A stretch of DNA of 64,000 nucleotides from Acidobacteriota bacterium (GCA_021813745.1 JAKAJO010000025.1:22343-86342), one strand, 5' to 3'; numbered from the stretch's first letter, positions 17,672-27,693 are shown. Numbers and translations: made by a program. Notes: generated from the letters alone by a model not told the origin.

Positions 17672-20600
17672 TTACCCCAGTTTTGAATCGCCATGCTTGC
17701 CGTCGAGAGCCGCGAGGAGATTCAGTAGGGAGCCCCGAAGGTCTTCGGATAGATCCTTTTGCAGAACTTCTTCGACTCGTTTTGACCAAGTCTTGCGGGC
17801 ATCTTTGATCGACTTCGACTGGGGTTTCCATTCCTTCGCCAGAGTGGTGAGCCATTCCACCTCTGGTTCCCCGGGATTCTCGATGATCTGCTTTACTCTT
17901 TCGTACGACTTCTCAGGGCCATCTTCCAGAACTAGTTGAGCAACAAGACAACCATAGTAAGGAAGCGCACCACCGATCCTTCCGTTGATTGATTTGAACG
18001 CACCCAGCAGTCGCAACCGGAAGGTACTCAAGTCGGATTCGCTCAAAAGGTCAATTACTTCGCTCCAGTCCTTGCGAGGCTTCGCCCCGTCTGGTTGACC
18101 CAGCCTGCCTTCCACATGCGCGAATAGGGCATCCTGAAACGCCAACTCGAGCTTCAAGCCATTTGCCTTAAGTAGTAGCGCCAAGTCAAGAAGCTCTGTT
18201 TCAGCGTTCAAGGCTTCCAGCCATCGATCTTTGTTCACGCCCAATAGTGAAGTAGTCAGGAACTGGCGGTAGGCTTCATTACCGTCCTCGCGCATCGCAA
18301 GAACATAGAGATGCATGAGCTTGAGATCAAATTGGTGGATTGACAAACATGTCGCGAGCTCTCCAGAGGAAGCCTTTACTTGGAGAATTCGCACCAAGTC
18401 CTTTTCCTCTGCTGCCCCCTGCCAAAAATCGAAGTGCGTGACAAGTTCGTCGGTATCGACTTCGTGAGCACTCGCCTGTTTGAATCGTGCGGCGATCATC
18501 CGCAGTATGAGCTGAGCGCGGTCTACATGTCGTGCCGAGGTTTCACGCCATTCCGCGAAGGTGAGCCAGGACAGACAGTGTGCCGCGATCACATCCAGTG
18601 CAGGGTATGAAGCTGGGCTTTGAAACCACCCATTGAACAACTGCCTCCCGTTCCACGACCGCCATTGAGGAGTATTCTGTGGCCACCCCTGATTTGGAGT
18701 CTGTGCTATTTGGAATCCGTTCCCGAGCAATGGGAGAGAGCAGAGTGCAACTGACTCAGGATTTCCAGCTTGATTGAACAAAGAAGTCAATTGGATCAGC
18801 GCTTCGCTCTGTCCCGTGTTCTCAAGCACGCTTCGAGCCTGGCTAAACTTGGGTACAAATCCGTCCAAAGTCTTCAGCACCTCTGACACATCGTTCGGAA
18901 CCGGCTGCGGATGATCGGTAATCCGGGATTGCAAGGCCGCAATCAGAGGCGCACAATCTAAGTCTTTTAGTATCGCTGTGAGTCGCCACGCGATATGGCG
19001 TTCGCGTTCCGCCCAGTTTCCGCTTTTTGCAGTTTGCGCTAAGGAGTCAACGAGGTCTTTCCCGGGGATGGCGGGCTGTAAATAGGGCCAAAGGTCGTCT
19101 GGTAAGGCAAGGTCCCGCATTCTGTTCAAGATTGCGAAATAACTCGGAGCATCGCAATTCACTCTGAATTCGCGGCGAAGGGCCATATTTTCACGCACTG
19201 CAAATGCGGGAAGTAAGATCGCAACCCCTGCGCACCAGTCGGGAGAATTGCCCTCAGGACCTCCAGGCGTATTGACCTTGAGGGAATCGCAAACGCTTCT
19301 AATGAGCGGGATAGTCGCGGAGCCATTGGCTGCCACCGTAACCAATTCTTTAATCCCAGTCGCTATGGAATCATTGAAAGGGACCCAGTCCCTAACTAGG
19401 TGTGATGCACGCAGGAGGTGTCTCTGGCACCGATCTTTGCCTTCCCAGTCTTCAGTCAAGCTGGCGAACGCCTTCGCAGAGTTAGCTATTTTCTCTGAGT
19501 CAATTTGAACAGTCAGTCCAGGCTGTTCGAGGATCGTTTCCAGCACTTCATAGAAGCCCGAATTCTTTGCCAATGTTGCCAGGTCATCTCCGTTCCCAGC
19601 ATGCAGCGTGCTGGTGATCGGTTGGAACAGGAGCGTTTGATAGGCATCCGCCGGCTCGACATTGAAGTGGAGAGCGGCCAAGTTTCTCTGCCATCCTTCT
19701 CCCAGCAGCACATTCAAAGTCTGAGCATCGCTGGGAAAGACCGCAGGCTCGGCAGACAATAAAGTTCCAAGGACACCGTTGCTCTTCTTTTCCGCCAGTA
19801 AGACAAAGGCGGCTTGGTGGGGCAAGGGGATTCGTTCCTGCCACTGGGCGTGCAATGCCCCCAAACCGTTGACGAAGATTTTCAGATTTCGAGGAGTTGG
19901 CGGTGCGAACCCGGAAACTGCGAGACGGTCATAAAGGCGGAAAATCGCGTGAAATTCCACTTCCGTGTGCCTTGGGTCTGGAAATGCTTTCCTCAGTTGT
20001 GCGATGAGGTATTTCTCCCAATTCGTCAGGATGACGGGAGGAACACGAAACGTAGCTTGAAATGTTTTCTCAAGAAAATGGCGCGATGCGGCAGTACGAT
20101 CGTTCGTGGCATTGCCTTCACCCGCTTCCCAAAGATCGGTGATCGCTTCAGGATCGAACGGAATGAGGACCCATACTCGACTGCGCCAATCGCTCTTACC
20201 TTTGGTGGGAGGATCGAAGAATACCCGAAGAGTTGCCCAGATCGATCGAGCGTCTTCGTGGCGGACTCGATCAAGGTTGTCGATTACGAGAAGAACTCGC
20301 CGTTCATTGTTCCTCAAAACTTCAGCGAGGAGGTCCTGATAAATCTTCTCGAACTCGACCGATGTCGGGTCCGGTGTTTTACTGGTTTTCGATAACGTCG
20401 TGTTCTCCGTTGTTGTGAAGATTAGGTTCGGAAGTGGCTCCTTGTCTTTCTCGGACTTCCCACGTTCTTTGAAGCTCCACCAAGCCCAAAGCATCAATGC
20501 CACAATCAATGGCAGGGTACTCAATGCCAATGCTATGGATTCCCATACCGGGTGCCATTCGTGATGAACCTTTTGGTAAACCTGGAGCGCGACAGGGGCG

Positions 20601-21055
20601 ATAAGAAGGGAAAGCGCGCCAGCAATTCCCCATGGGCCTAAACGAGGGCTGCTTTCTGTCTTCACCACCTCCTTTCGCCTTGCAAGCTCTTCGATAACAT
20701 CATTCCAATCTTTCTTGCCGGTGGTCCACTTCAACTCGCCGTGGCACCAATCGATCAGCTTTTCTAGGAATGTTCGCCTCAGAGGATCACCTTGGTGAGC
20801 CCAAGCGTCAAAGACAAATGTTTGAACTGGCCGTTCTGACTTCTTCAACTCCTCTGCCAGCAGGCTGACCACTGTGGATTTGCCGCTCCCCCATGATCCT
20901 GTGAGAGCGATGGCGCAACCGCCATCATTGCCGCGGATCATGTCCGCAATCGCATGGCCAATTTCCTCGTGTCGAAATGCGTCCTCTGTGGCGATCCGAT
21001 CCGGGATCAAAACCGTTGGGCATCGGGTGGCTGCTGAGATTGTCTCTTTGCTCAC
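17672..21055 (-). CDS. Large KAP-family P-loop NTPase
   Basis: 1,127 residues. The KAP NTPase domain (about 1-420) has Walker A TGSWGSGKST (52-61), an FDAWAHQGDPLRR motif, two membrane helices inserted in the domain (GIAGALSLLIAPVALQVYQ and IALALSTLPLIVALMLWAWW) and Walker B VLLVIDNLDRV. The remaining 700 residues are helical with no motif I recognise and could be a sensor or repeat scaffold. KAP NTPases are membrane-bound ATPases, several of which act in or beside anti-phage systems. It is a single gene at the element edge, ending about 130 bases from the att relic, with no close partner. Confidence 0.85.
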   Translation of the reverse strand: MSKETISAATRCPTVLIPDRIATEDAFRHEEIGHAIADMIRGNDGGCAIALTGSWGSGKSTVVSLLAEELKKSERPVQTFVFDAWAHQGDPLRRTFLEKLIDWCHGELKWTTGKKDWNDVIEELARRKEVVKTESSPRLGPWGIAGALSLLIAPVALQVYQKVHHEWHPVWESIALALSTLPLIVALMLWAWWSFKERGKSEKDKEPLPNLIFTTTENTTLSKTSKTPDPTSVEFEKIYQDLLAEVLRNNERRVLLVIDNLDRVRHEDARSIWATLRVFFDPPTKGKSDWRSRVWVLIPFDPEAITDLWEAGEGNATNDRTAASRHFLEKTFQATFRVPPVILTNWEKYLIAQLRKAFPDPRHTEVEFHAIFRLYDRLAVSGFAPPTPRNLKIFVNGLGALHAQWQERIPLPHQAAFVLLAEKKSNGVLGTLLSAEPAVFPSDAQTLNVLLGEGWQRNLAALHFNVEPADAYQTLLFQPITSTLHAGNGDDLATLAKNSGFYEVLETILEQPGLTVQIDSEKIANSAKAFASLTEDWEGKDRCQRHLLRASHLVRDWVPFNDSIATGIKELVTVAANGSATIPLIRSVCDSLKVNTPGGPEGNSPDWCAGVAILLPAFAVRENMALRREFRVNCDAPSYFAILNRMRDLALPDDLWPYLQPAIPGKDLVDSLAQTAKSGNWAERERHIAWRLTAILKDLDCAPLIAALQSRITDHPQPVPNDVSEVLKTLDGFVPKFSQARSVLENTGQSEALIQLTSLFNQAGNPESVALCSLPLLGNGFQIAQTPNQGWPQNTPQWRSWNGRQLFNGWFQSPASYPALDVIAAHCLSWLTFAEWRETSARHVDRAQLILRMIAARFKQASAHEVDTDELVTHFDFWQGAAEEKDLVRILQVKASSGELATCLSIHQFDLKLMHLYVLAMREDGNEAYRQFLTTSLLGVNKDRWLEALNAETELLDLALLLKANGLKLELAFQDALFAHVEGRLGQPDGAKPRKDWSEVIDLLSESDLSTFRLRLLGAFKSINGRIGGALPYYGCLVAQLVLEDGPEKSYERVKQIIENPGEPEVEWLTTLAKEWKPQSKSIKDARKTWSKRVEEVLQKDLSEDLRGSLLNLLAALDGKHGDSKLG

Positions 21056-21265
21056 GGCCGTCTCCAGACAAACAGACTATTAGTATGAAGCTAATGGTAC
21101 TTCATTTACATGATCTAAGTAATTGCCTGGCTTTGGCTTAGTCCATTCGGAGAAGAAAGCTTGACCCCGGCACGATCAATGACTGACAGGGATATGCAAA
21201 ATCGACGAGGTACCGAGATTTCTTCGAGTCTTAATGACATACCATTCGCGCCTCATGACAGTTCG

Positions 21266-21682
21266 CTATTCTTCCCTATTCCTCAGATAATGCGGTTGCG
21301 CGCTTTCCGGCAATGCAATAGCCGCATGTGCCGTTCCCCATTCTGCTAGAGTGTCGATCAGGCGCAACGCGGCAAAGCCGAGAGGGGCCGACAGCGAATA
21401 CTCGACATGGCGCAGTTTGGCGCTCAAATCAGATCGCACCACAAGGCCATCTTCTTCCAACTCGCGCAGATGCTGCGTCAGCATCTTCTTGGATGCGCCG
21501 GGAATCATTCGCCCAAGCTGGCTCAAGCGCAGCGGTCCATGCCGGAGCCGCGACAGGATGACGATCTTCCATTTTCCCTGAATGAGCGCCATCGCGAATT
21601 GGGCAGGGTCGTCCGCGATTGGCTGGCGCGACGGGCAGGTCTCATTTGCGGCTTCCCTTTCTCGCGGAAACACAAGGTGCAT
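21266..21682 (-). CDS. HxlR-family transcriptional regulator
   Basis: 138 residues if started at ATG 21,682; the frame is open to 21,784 but those residues are not HxlR-like. The winged helix is clear: FAMALIQGKWKIVILSRL, LRLSQLGRMIPGASKKMLTQ, HLRELEEDGLVVR and VEYSLS. HxlR proteins usually respond to a small molecule or redox state and repress a divergently transcribed neighbour. Here the nearest divergent gene is the sigma factor at 21,978, so control of that pair is possible. A single N-terminal cysteine (ETCPSRQ) is present. Confidence 0.82.
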   Translation of the reverse strand: MHLVFPREREAANETCPSRQPIADDPAQFAMALIQGKWKIVILSRLRHGPLRLSQLGRMIPGASKKMLTQHLRELEEDGLVVRSDLSAKLRHVEYSLSAPLGFAALRLIDTLAEWGTAHAAIALPESAQPHYLRNREE

Positions 21683-21977
21683 CGGCTCAATCTCGGTGAC
21701 CGCCCTGGACGTGATCTCGGACGCAATGCGACGACCGTTTCGCCCGGAATCGAGTTGAGCCCGTGATTCCGCCTTGCAAGCCATCTCTCACCGCCAAAGT
21801 CAGAGAAAGGTCGTGCCTGCCGGTCCGCCTCCTCAGAGGCGTCCCTGTATCTACTAAAGGCATTTCCAAAGGTACTTTGGGGCAGGCGGCCTATAATTCT
21901 TTACGTCCGGTTCACAAAATCGTCGCTATACTCTGGGTAACTGGTGGTCAATCCCCCCTCGGGCAAGGCGCTCGCAT

Positions 21978-22547
21978 ATGCCACCAAGAGATCGCGTCAA
22001 TCAAAAACTGACGTGGGACTGGGCATTTTCAACCGGTGACCCGGCTTTGGATGTCCGGCTTGAGGACGCCGCGCAGGCAGCCTGGCCTTACGCGCGGGTG
22101 TGTGCCTGGACTTACCTCAGCGATGGCGACGCGGCACACGACCTGATGGACCATGCCCTTCAAAATGCGGCGCACTACGCCTCTCGTCATCCTGGCCGCC
22201 CAACGGAGAAGCTCACCGCGCGCATCAAGGGTGTCATCCGGCGGCGGGCAAAGCAGCTTGCCGCGAAGAAGGGGCGCGAACTCTCATCCGGCTCTCTGGC
22301 GGATCTGGAGCAATTTCTTACCCGCGAACCGGAGGCGGAGCAGCGGGTCTACGCCAACGAGCTGCTCGAACGCCTCTCGCCTTTCGCACAATCCATCGTA
22401 AAGTGGCGCTGGCTCGGCTACTCCTGGAGGGAGATTGCAGGGCATTTGGAGATGGACCACACCACGGTTCGCCGTGCATACTTCCGGGAGATAGAGTCCC
22501 TGCTGCTCCGTCTCTCCCAGTCTGGAGACCTGCTCAAATGCGATTGA
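21978..22547 (+). CDS. ECF-like RNA polymerase sigma factor
   Basis: 189 residues. The N-terminal helical region (about 25-90) has the sigma-2-like pattern AWPYARVCAWTYLSDGDAAH. The C-terminal region 4 helix-turn-helix is clear: LLERLSPFAQSIVKWRWLGY then SWREIAGHLEMDHTTVRRAY. The region-2 core is divergent from classical ECF sigmas. It overlaps the anti-sigma gene by ten bases (ATG 22,538, TGA 22,547), the usual layout of a sigma/anti-sigma pair. Regulon unknown. Confidence 0.78.
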   Translation: MPPRDRVNQKLTWDWAFSTGDPALDVRLEDAAQAAWPYARVCAWTYLSDGDAAHDLMDHALQNAAHYASRHPGRPTEKLTARIKGVIRRRAKQLAAKKGRELSSGSLADLEQFLTREPEAEQRVYANELLERLSPFAQSIVKWRWLGYSWREIAGHLEMDHTTVRRAYFREIESLLLRLSQSGDLLKCD

Positions 22548-23239
22548 GTTGGCGCCTCTCCTCACGCTCTGAGGATCGATTTGAAACATGGATTGCGCAG
22601 CGCCACCAGGAGCGGGTGCTCACTGGGGAGACGACGGCTGTCGGCCCCTGCCCCGACCAAGCCTTTCTCCGGGATCTGGCCCGTAGGTCCAAACGGATCA
22701 CACTGTCAGACCCGCGTGTCGATCATGCCGCAAGCTGTCCCGAGTGCATGAAGCGGCTGCTGGCGTTCCGCAATGTTGACCGCTCGCGCCGACGGAAGCT
22801 GACAGCAGCAGCCGCTTTCGCCGCGTGCTTGCTGGTTGCCGCCGTCTTCGTTTCCGTGACAGAGTACCGGGCACCCAGGAAGCAGTCCGCGGCCAACGCG
22901 GCCGTAGCTTCCGTCACTGTAGACCTCTTTGATGCTGGCACGATTCGAGGCGAACAGCCCGGCGCGCTGCAGTCGGTATTGCTGCCTGCTTCCGTGGTAA
23001 AGGTGACGGTCATCCTGCCCCGCTTCAGCCCGGCAGGACAATACGCGGTGGCCGTCACGCAAGATCAGAACGGAAACGGGGTTGTGGCCCAGGGCGGGGC
23101 CGCGGCAACCAGCAACGGAGACCATGTAACGGTATCTGTAGAGCTGGATTTGCGGAAGGCCAAGGCGGGGGCGTATTTCCTGGCCACGATCCACGAACAG
23201 GATCAGGCGTCCTATTACTACCCGCTCCGGATCAAGTAG
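22538..23239 (+). CDS. Membrane anti-sigma factor with zinc-binding ZAS motif
   Basis: 233 residues. An N-terminal cytoplasmic part (1-85) contains HAASCPEC, i.e. H-x3-C-x2-C, the zinc-binding anti-sigma (ZAS) signature, after a conserved helix. One membrane helix follows (KLTAAAAFAACLLVAAVFVSV). The extracytoplasmic domain has the beta-rich pattern VTVILPRFSPAGQYAVAV and ends YYYPLRIK. The start overlaps the sigma gene, so the two should be produced together. The external domain presumably senses an envelope signal. The open frame upstream to 22,100 is shadow of the sigma gene. Confidence 0.8.
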   Translation: MRLSWRLSSRSEDRFETWIAQRHQERVLTGETTAVGPCPDQAFLRDLARRSKRITLSDPRVDHAASCPECMKRLLAFRNVDRSRRRKLTAAAAFAACLLVAAVFVSVTEYRAPRKQSAANAAVASVTVDLFDAGTIRGEQPGALQSVLLPASVVKVTVILPRFSPAGQYAVAVTQDQNGNGVVAQGGAAATSNGDHVTVSVELDLRKAKAGAYFLATIHEQDQASYYYPLRIK

Positions 23240-23598
23240 AGAGTCACCCTCGTTAGCGCAATTCTCTCCTCTGCGACAGGCTAAGGGTGGCTGAAAACTG
23301 GGCTCCATGAGTGGTAGGGCCTGAATGCGACAATTGACAGTACTGAGTATGAAGGTTCATAGAACCTTACTGGGTTAAATGGGAGCTGATTTCAGCTTGT
23401 CGGCCAGATATGACCCTTCTGGCACACCTCACGCCCTTGAAGTTAGCGTTAGGTTTTCCACCTTCTTCGGAGCGAGTCCATCATCACCTACGGGTAGAAC
23501 GCACCGAGCGTCTAAACCGCGCTCATGGCATGTATTATGGTGGCAGCTTTCGGGAGATGAAATGAAAAGCAACAGCCCTTGAAAGAAGGGAGTGGGAC
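23240..23598. other. Intergenic stretch after the sigma/anti-sigma pair
   Basis: No supportable gene. A perfect small hairpin AAGGTTC-ata-GAACCTT lies at 23,352-23,368, without a T-run; it could be a regulatory or partial terminator structure. Other open frames lack ribosome binding sites. Confidence 0.4.
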
Positions 23599-24897
23599 AT
23601 GATCAGCTTTTCGAGGGTCATCGGCTTGGTCACAAGGTGGGTGTTGGCTGCACTGGCCGCATGGTGGTTCTTCTGGTTCATCACCCTTATTGGGGAGTCT
23701 TCGGACAAGGCACAGGAACTTGCTGGGATGGCGATTGCCAAAGCTGTTATCTGTGGCGCCGTGGCAGGGATATGGTTTTATAGAGCGAACCAGGCAAAAG
23801 CCGCAGAGACCCTGAAACTCATCCACACTATCTCTACCGCAAAGGCATCATCAATCGAGCCTGGGAGCAGCGAGCCCGATAACCGGTCAGAGGCAGATTC
23901 CACGGACATGGACAAGTCAGGCCAGGCAGACGCTCATGGTCAGAACATCCTTTCACCACACATTCAGACATCAGCGGCAATCTCGCTGGAACCTTCTTGC
24001 AAATACCAGGAGACCACGAGTATCGTCTGCTGTGAATGTGGCAAGGAATCAGCAGATGAATTCAGATTCTGCCCATACTGTGGCAAGGCGTTCCCTGCGA
24101 AATCGCCGGCAGTTCAATCACAAGGCCCTTCATTGCAAACCCGGCTAGTCCCGGAAGTCGCTGAGAGAGAACCTACGCAAACAGCAGACGTTCCGAGCAA
24201 TGGATCGAACGAGATCGGCACCTACGTTTTTGGCGCATTTTCAGCGATCTCAGTGGTTGTATCCATCACAAAAGGCATTGTCCCGATCTACCTTGTCGAG
24301 GCCGCCATTTGGGCCGGCTGCGCGTGGTACTGGCATCGCAGGAACAAGCATAGCGAGCTTGCCAAGGCCATCGTCGTTGTCTTGGCTGTTTTGATCGCCA
24401 TCGGCGAGGTTATTCACATAGCTTCCCAGGCCAATCCGAAGGCTACTGCGCCTACGGTCAGCGATCCCTTCGCTGCGTACGGAGGTCATGAGGTCGCACC
24501 TGCTGAAGCGTCGGTTGCTTCCCATGTTGCAAACGTCGAAGAGCAGGCGGTAGCACTCTTTAATCAGAAGCAATACAAGGAAGCGAGGCCACTTTTCGAA
24601 CAGTCCTGTAATGGTACGGACGAAAACGGATTCAAATATGCCGGGTTTGACGGGGAGATGAAAGCTTGCAACTACCTTGGCTTTCTCTATGCCAAAGGCC
24701 TCGGAGGCCCCCGCGATAGAAGCAAGGCGCAGGACCTCTATCAGAGAGCCTGCGATCATGGAGTATTGTCCAGCTGTGCCAGCCTCGGCTCACTGTATCA
24801 GGACGCAGGAAATAGCGATGATGCAAGCAAGTATTTCAGCAAAGCCTGCCAAGGCGGAGTAACCGAAGCCTGCAGCTTGCTGCGTGGCGTCAAGTAA
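23599..24897 (+). CDS. Membrane protein with zinc ribbon and Sel1-like repeats
   Basis: 432 residues. Order: two N-terminal membrane helices (10-30 and about 45-62), a Ser/Glu-rich linker, a rubredoxin-like zinc ribbon (CCECGKESADEFRFCPYCGK, about 141-160), a second membrane pair (GTYVFGAFSAISVVVSI; AIVVVLAVLIAIGEVIHIA) and two to three Sel1/TPR-type repeats near the end (AVALFNQKQYKEARPLFEQS, CNYLGFLYAKGLGG, CASLGSLYQDAGN). Zinc ribbon plus Sel1 repeats suggests a scaffold for protein contacts. AAGGGAG precedes the ATG. No specific function can be assigned. Confidence 0.7.
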   Translation: MISFSRVIGLVTRWVLAALAAWWFFWFITLIGESSDKAQELAGMAIAKAVICGAVAGIWFYRANQAKAAETLKLIHTISTAKASSIEPGSSEPDNRSEADSTDMDKSGQADAHGQNILSPHIQTSAAISLEPSCKYQETTSIVCCECGKESADEFRFCPYCGKAFPAKSPAVQSQGPSLQTRLVPEVAEREPTQTADVPSNGSNEIGTYVFGAFSAISVVVSITKGIVPIYLVEAAIWAGCAWYWHRRNKHSELAKAIVVVLAVLIAIGEVIHIASQANPKATAPTVSDPFAAYGGHEVAPAEASVASHVANVEEQAVALFNQKQYKEARPLFEQSCNGTDENGFKYAGFDGEMKACNYLGFLYAKGLGGPRDRSKAQDLYQRACDHGVLSSCASLGSLYQDAGNSDDASKYFSKACQGGVTEACSLLRGVK

Positions 24898-24975
24898 TTC
24901 GGGGGAAACGGAAAAAAGGTCCGACAGGCGTCGGGTATATGGTGTCCTCGTTAACAGGATGCACAGGAGGAGGAA

Positions 24976-26256
24976 GTGAAGGCTGGAACGATAGTAGTTT
25001 GGGCGCTGGTCGCATTCACGGCAAAAGTGCAGTTGATGGCGCAACAGGGTGAGGGTCCCATCCTGCACCCGAAGACAACTTCAACGAACTCCTCAGGAAA
25101 TGCCCAAGCCGTTTGCAAGTTCATAAGCGAACACATGCAATCGGCGCTGCCTCAGTCCCCGGCTCTCTGTTCGGCAGCGCAGGAGGTAACGGGAGAATAC
25201 GAGATCAATGTCTTCTCTCCGAATGACGTGTTTGAAAGTAGCATGCGCAGGGCTTGGTCATCTGCGTTGTTCCAAACTCTGGAAGCACTCGTGGCGGAGA
25301 AGTCGCTCAAAGGGGCGTGCTCGCTGGAGGAGCCTGTCTGTTTTGTGAGCGTTTCGGACTCCCACCTAACGAACGAAGGGATTCGCTACAGGCTATTTCT
25401 CTCAAAGAAAGACGTGGACGCTCTGAAGACTCTGGTCGAAGCATTTCATGGCACCGAGTTTTCCGACCCGTGGTACTTTGCCTGGTGGAAAAACTTGATG
25501 ATTTCCAAGGAATCGGAACGTCCTCGGTCGAAAGGGAATGCAGAGTTAATTGCGAGAGGCGCTTGTGAAGACTACATTCAGGCCAACTCCATAGTTGCAA
25601 GTCTGCGAAACCAGAAGCCACCTTCTTGCTCGGTATTACTCGCTACAGATAAATCTATATACATTGAAATTGACACTTCTTACAGAGCGAGGTGGGCCGT
25701 TGAAGAAGACTTTCAGGATATTGTGGGAGCATTGATCTCCAATGTTTACGCAGACCTGCCGAAGACTATTGGTAGGGCTTTCGACCCTACCGGCTACGAC
25801 GGACAGGTCGTAGTCAAATCCCCCTGGACGAATTCATCTGATGGCCCTCAAGAACGGGATTTCTTCACGATTTCGGTTCGCGATTTGGAGTTCCTCTATG
25901 ATGAGATTACGTCTGGTGCGAGAAGCGAAGCGGATACTCACACGCTCTTGCTAAGTCGCTATCGCCACGAAGGGCAGACAACTTTGGCTAGCTTGTTGCG
26001 CTCGGATCAAGAAGGCAGTCTCGTCTTCCGGGATACAGCAGTTGTCACAATCAAGTCTAGTCAAGGCAATGCAGCTACTGTGCAAACAACTGACGGGGCG
26101 GAATGGCGGGCGTCTGAACAGAATTTAATTCGATGCGGCGTGTATCCCGGAAAGGAAATAGAAGTATGGGCTATACCCGATAAGCCGACAACTATCTCTG
26201 TTGATAATGCGGGAACAAACTGCCGTCTTGATGTCAGTTTCGTGAGGGGTTGGTGA
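24976..26256 (+). CDS. Secreted protein of unknown function
   Basis: 426 residues starting at GTG 24,976 behind a strong AGGAGGAGGA. A signal peptide is visible (KAGTIVVWALVAFTAKVQLMAQ). The mature part has paired cysteines (CKFISEH and CSAAQE; CSLEEPVCF) and a C-terminal beta-rich region with DTAVVTIKSSQGNAATVQTT. I do not recognise a family. It is 78 bases after the zinc-ribbon protein and 57 bases before the FRG protein on the same strand, so the three may be one transcript. Confidence 0.6.
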   Translation: MKAGTIVVWALVAFTAKVQLMAQQGEGPILHPKTTSTNSSGNAQAVCKFISEHMQSALPQSPALCSAAQEVTGEYEINVFSPNDVFESSMRRAWSSALFQTLEALVAEKSLKGACSLEEPVCFVSVSDSHLTNEGIRYRLFLSKKDVDALKTLVEAFHGTEFSDPWYFAWWKNLMISKESERPRSKGNAELIARGACEDYIQANSIVASLRNQKPPSCSVLLATDKSIYIEIDTSYRARWAVEEDFQDIVGALISNVYADLPKTIGRAFDPTGYDGQVVVKSPWTNSSDGPQERDFFTISVRDLEFLYDEITSGARSEADTHTLLLSRYRHEGQTTLASLLRSDQEGSLVFRDTAVVTIKSSQGNAATVQTTDGAEWRASEQNLIRCGVYPGKEIEVWAIPDKPTTISVDNAGTNCRLDVSFVRGW

Positions 26257-26313
26257 ATCTAGTCAAGTGTTCACACCAACTCGACGAGAATGCACTATCC
26301 GAGGGGATCAATC

Positions 26314-27141
26314 ATGCCAGCTGACCAATCTGAGATCACCTCCCTGGCGTCACTGGAAATGGCCTTGGAAAAGTTGAACCTCGCTTTCGACGGAGAAGCG
26401 ATGTGGTGGCGCGGACATGCCGACGCGGTGAATTGGGTGCTGAGGCCGTCTGTATTCCGTAAAAGGCGGAATGGCCAGCCCTATAATGAAAACGCTCTGA
26501 TCAACAACTTCCAAATGCGTGCGTATGGAAGACTTGGTCATCGGCCTAGGCCATGTTCGGACCTCGAATGGTTGTTTCTAGCACAGCACTACGGGCTTCC
26601 AACCAGACTGCTTGATTGGACGGAGAGCCCGCTTGTCGCACTGTACTTCGCGGTGTCCGAGGAATATTGCCGAGGCGCACTGAGAGATTGCAACGCCTGT
26701 CTCTGGGCAGTTTCGCCCCGCGAGTTGAATAAAGCGAATTCAAACCGGTCCGACCCGGCTAATGCGCAGGTTGGGCTAATCAACCCCGAGAATTCAGTAG
26801 TGCAAGCGATGGCAATGAAGGCGTTTGGTTGGAAGGATGAGGATGTTTCGAGGCGAACCGGGCAGAACCCTTACGCGCTGCCACAGGTCGTGGCGTTAGA
26901 GACTTTTGAGATAGACGAGAGGATCGTTGCGCAATCCGGACGTTTTACGCTCCATTCATGTGAGCAAGCAATCGAGAGCCTTGGTGATAAAGAGCAGTAC
27001 CTTCGTAAATTTCTGATCCCCGCCGGCTCGAAGCCGACGATTCGGCAGAAGCTAGAAGACCTTGGAATTCAAAGATGGAGCCTTTTCCCCGACTTGCAGG
27101 CGCTTGCCGCCGGCCTAAAAGACCATGAGTTCACCAACTAA
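26314..27141 (+). CDS. FRG-domain protein
   Basis: 275 residues from ATG 26,314, chosen because GAGGGG precedes it with good spacing; ATG 26,290 is in frame but lacks one. The FRG domain is clear: MWWRGHADAVNWVLRPSVFR at the start, then WLFLAQHYGLPTRLLDWTES and PLVALYFAVSE. This covers most of the protein. FRG proteins are cytoplasmic, of uncertain chemistry, and are common in genomic islands and phage-defence loci. Here it stands at the end of a short co-directional run with a secreted orphan and a zinc-ribbon membrane protein. Confidence 0.85.
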   Translation: MPADQSEITSLASLEMALEKLNLAFDGEAMWWRGHADAVNWVLRPSVFRKRRNGQPYNENALINNFQMRAYGRLGHRPRPCSDLEWLFLAQHYGLPTRLLDWTESPLVALYFAVSEEYCRGALRDCNACLWAVSPRELNKANSNRSDPANAQVGLINPENSVVQAMAMKAFGWKDEDVSRRTGQNPYALPQVVALETFEIDERIVAQSGRFTLHSCEQAIESLGDKEQYLRKFLIPAGSKPTIRQKLEDLGIQRWSLFPDLQALAAGLKDHEFTN

Positions 27142-27426
27142 ATCGGCGCAGCAGAGAGTAAGCAATCAGAAAAGGTCTTGGCCTGCGGCATTCATGATCC
27201 GATTGTAGGCATGCAGACGTTTAGGCGGCGGTGTGAGACGTTGCAGGGTGAGGGCGGCACTCTGAGACTGCGTCCTAGTCCGTGACAACCCGGACGATTT
27301 CGATTCCTGTTAGTACGTCTTGCCAAGAAGTATCCAAAAGATTGGCTTACGCAAGCGCACGCAAACACAGGCCTGGTCCACGCAGTTTCATGGGTCTGAG
27401 GTATTCACCTGCGATCTGCTTTGAAC

Positions 27427-27693
27427 CTACTCGGTGCTACACGTAGCAGTTATTACGACCGTACAAGTAACCGAGCCTGGGCCAGCCATGTGGCAATCGT
27501 CCGTCGTCACTTGTGGGCTCAAGATGTGGCCGTTTGAACATGCATTCTGCAAGTTGTCTTTCGCCTGTTCTAGTGCTTCGGAGCGCGCCCGCGATTGGTC
27601 CGCATCAGTGGCCGATCCCCTGCCGTGGACGTATCGTTCGCTTGCGGAGGCTGCAAGACCCAGAAGCAATACGGCGAAGAGCGTCTTTGTCAT
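27427..27693 (-). CDS. Small secreted cysteine-containing protein
   Basis: 88 residues with an evident signal peptide (MTKTLFAVLLLGLAASASE) and a compact mature part with four cysteines (NACSNGH, DDCHM, VTCTVVITATC) that could form two disulfides. The helix ATDADQSRARSEALEQAKDN followed by a beta-rich CTVVITATC tail recalls small periplasmic proteins, but I cannot name a family. It is a single gene between the FRG gene and the CHAT/S41 pair. The overlapping plus-strand frame is its shadow. Confidence 0.55.
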   Translation of the reverse strand: MTKTLFAVLLLGLAASASERYVHGRGSATDADQSRARSEALEQAKDNLQNACSNGHILSPQVTTDDCHMAGPGSVTCTVVITATCSTE

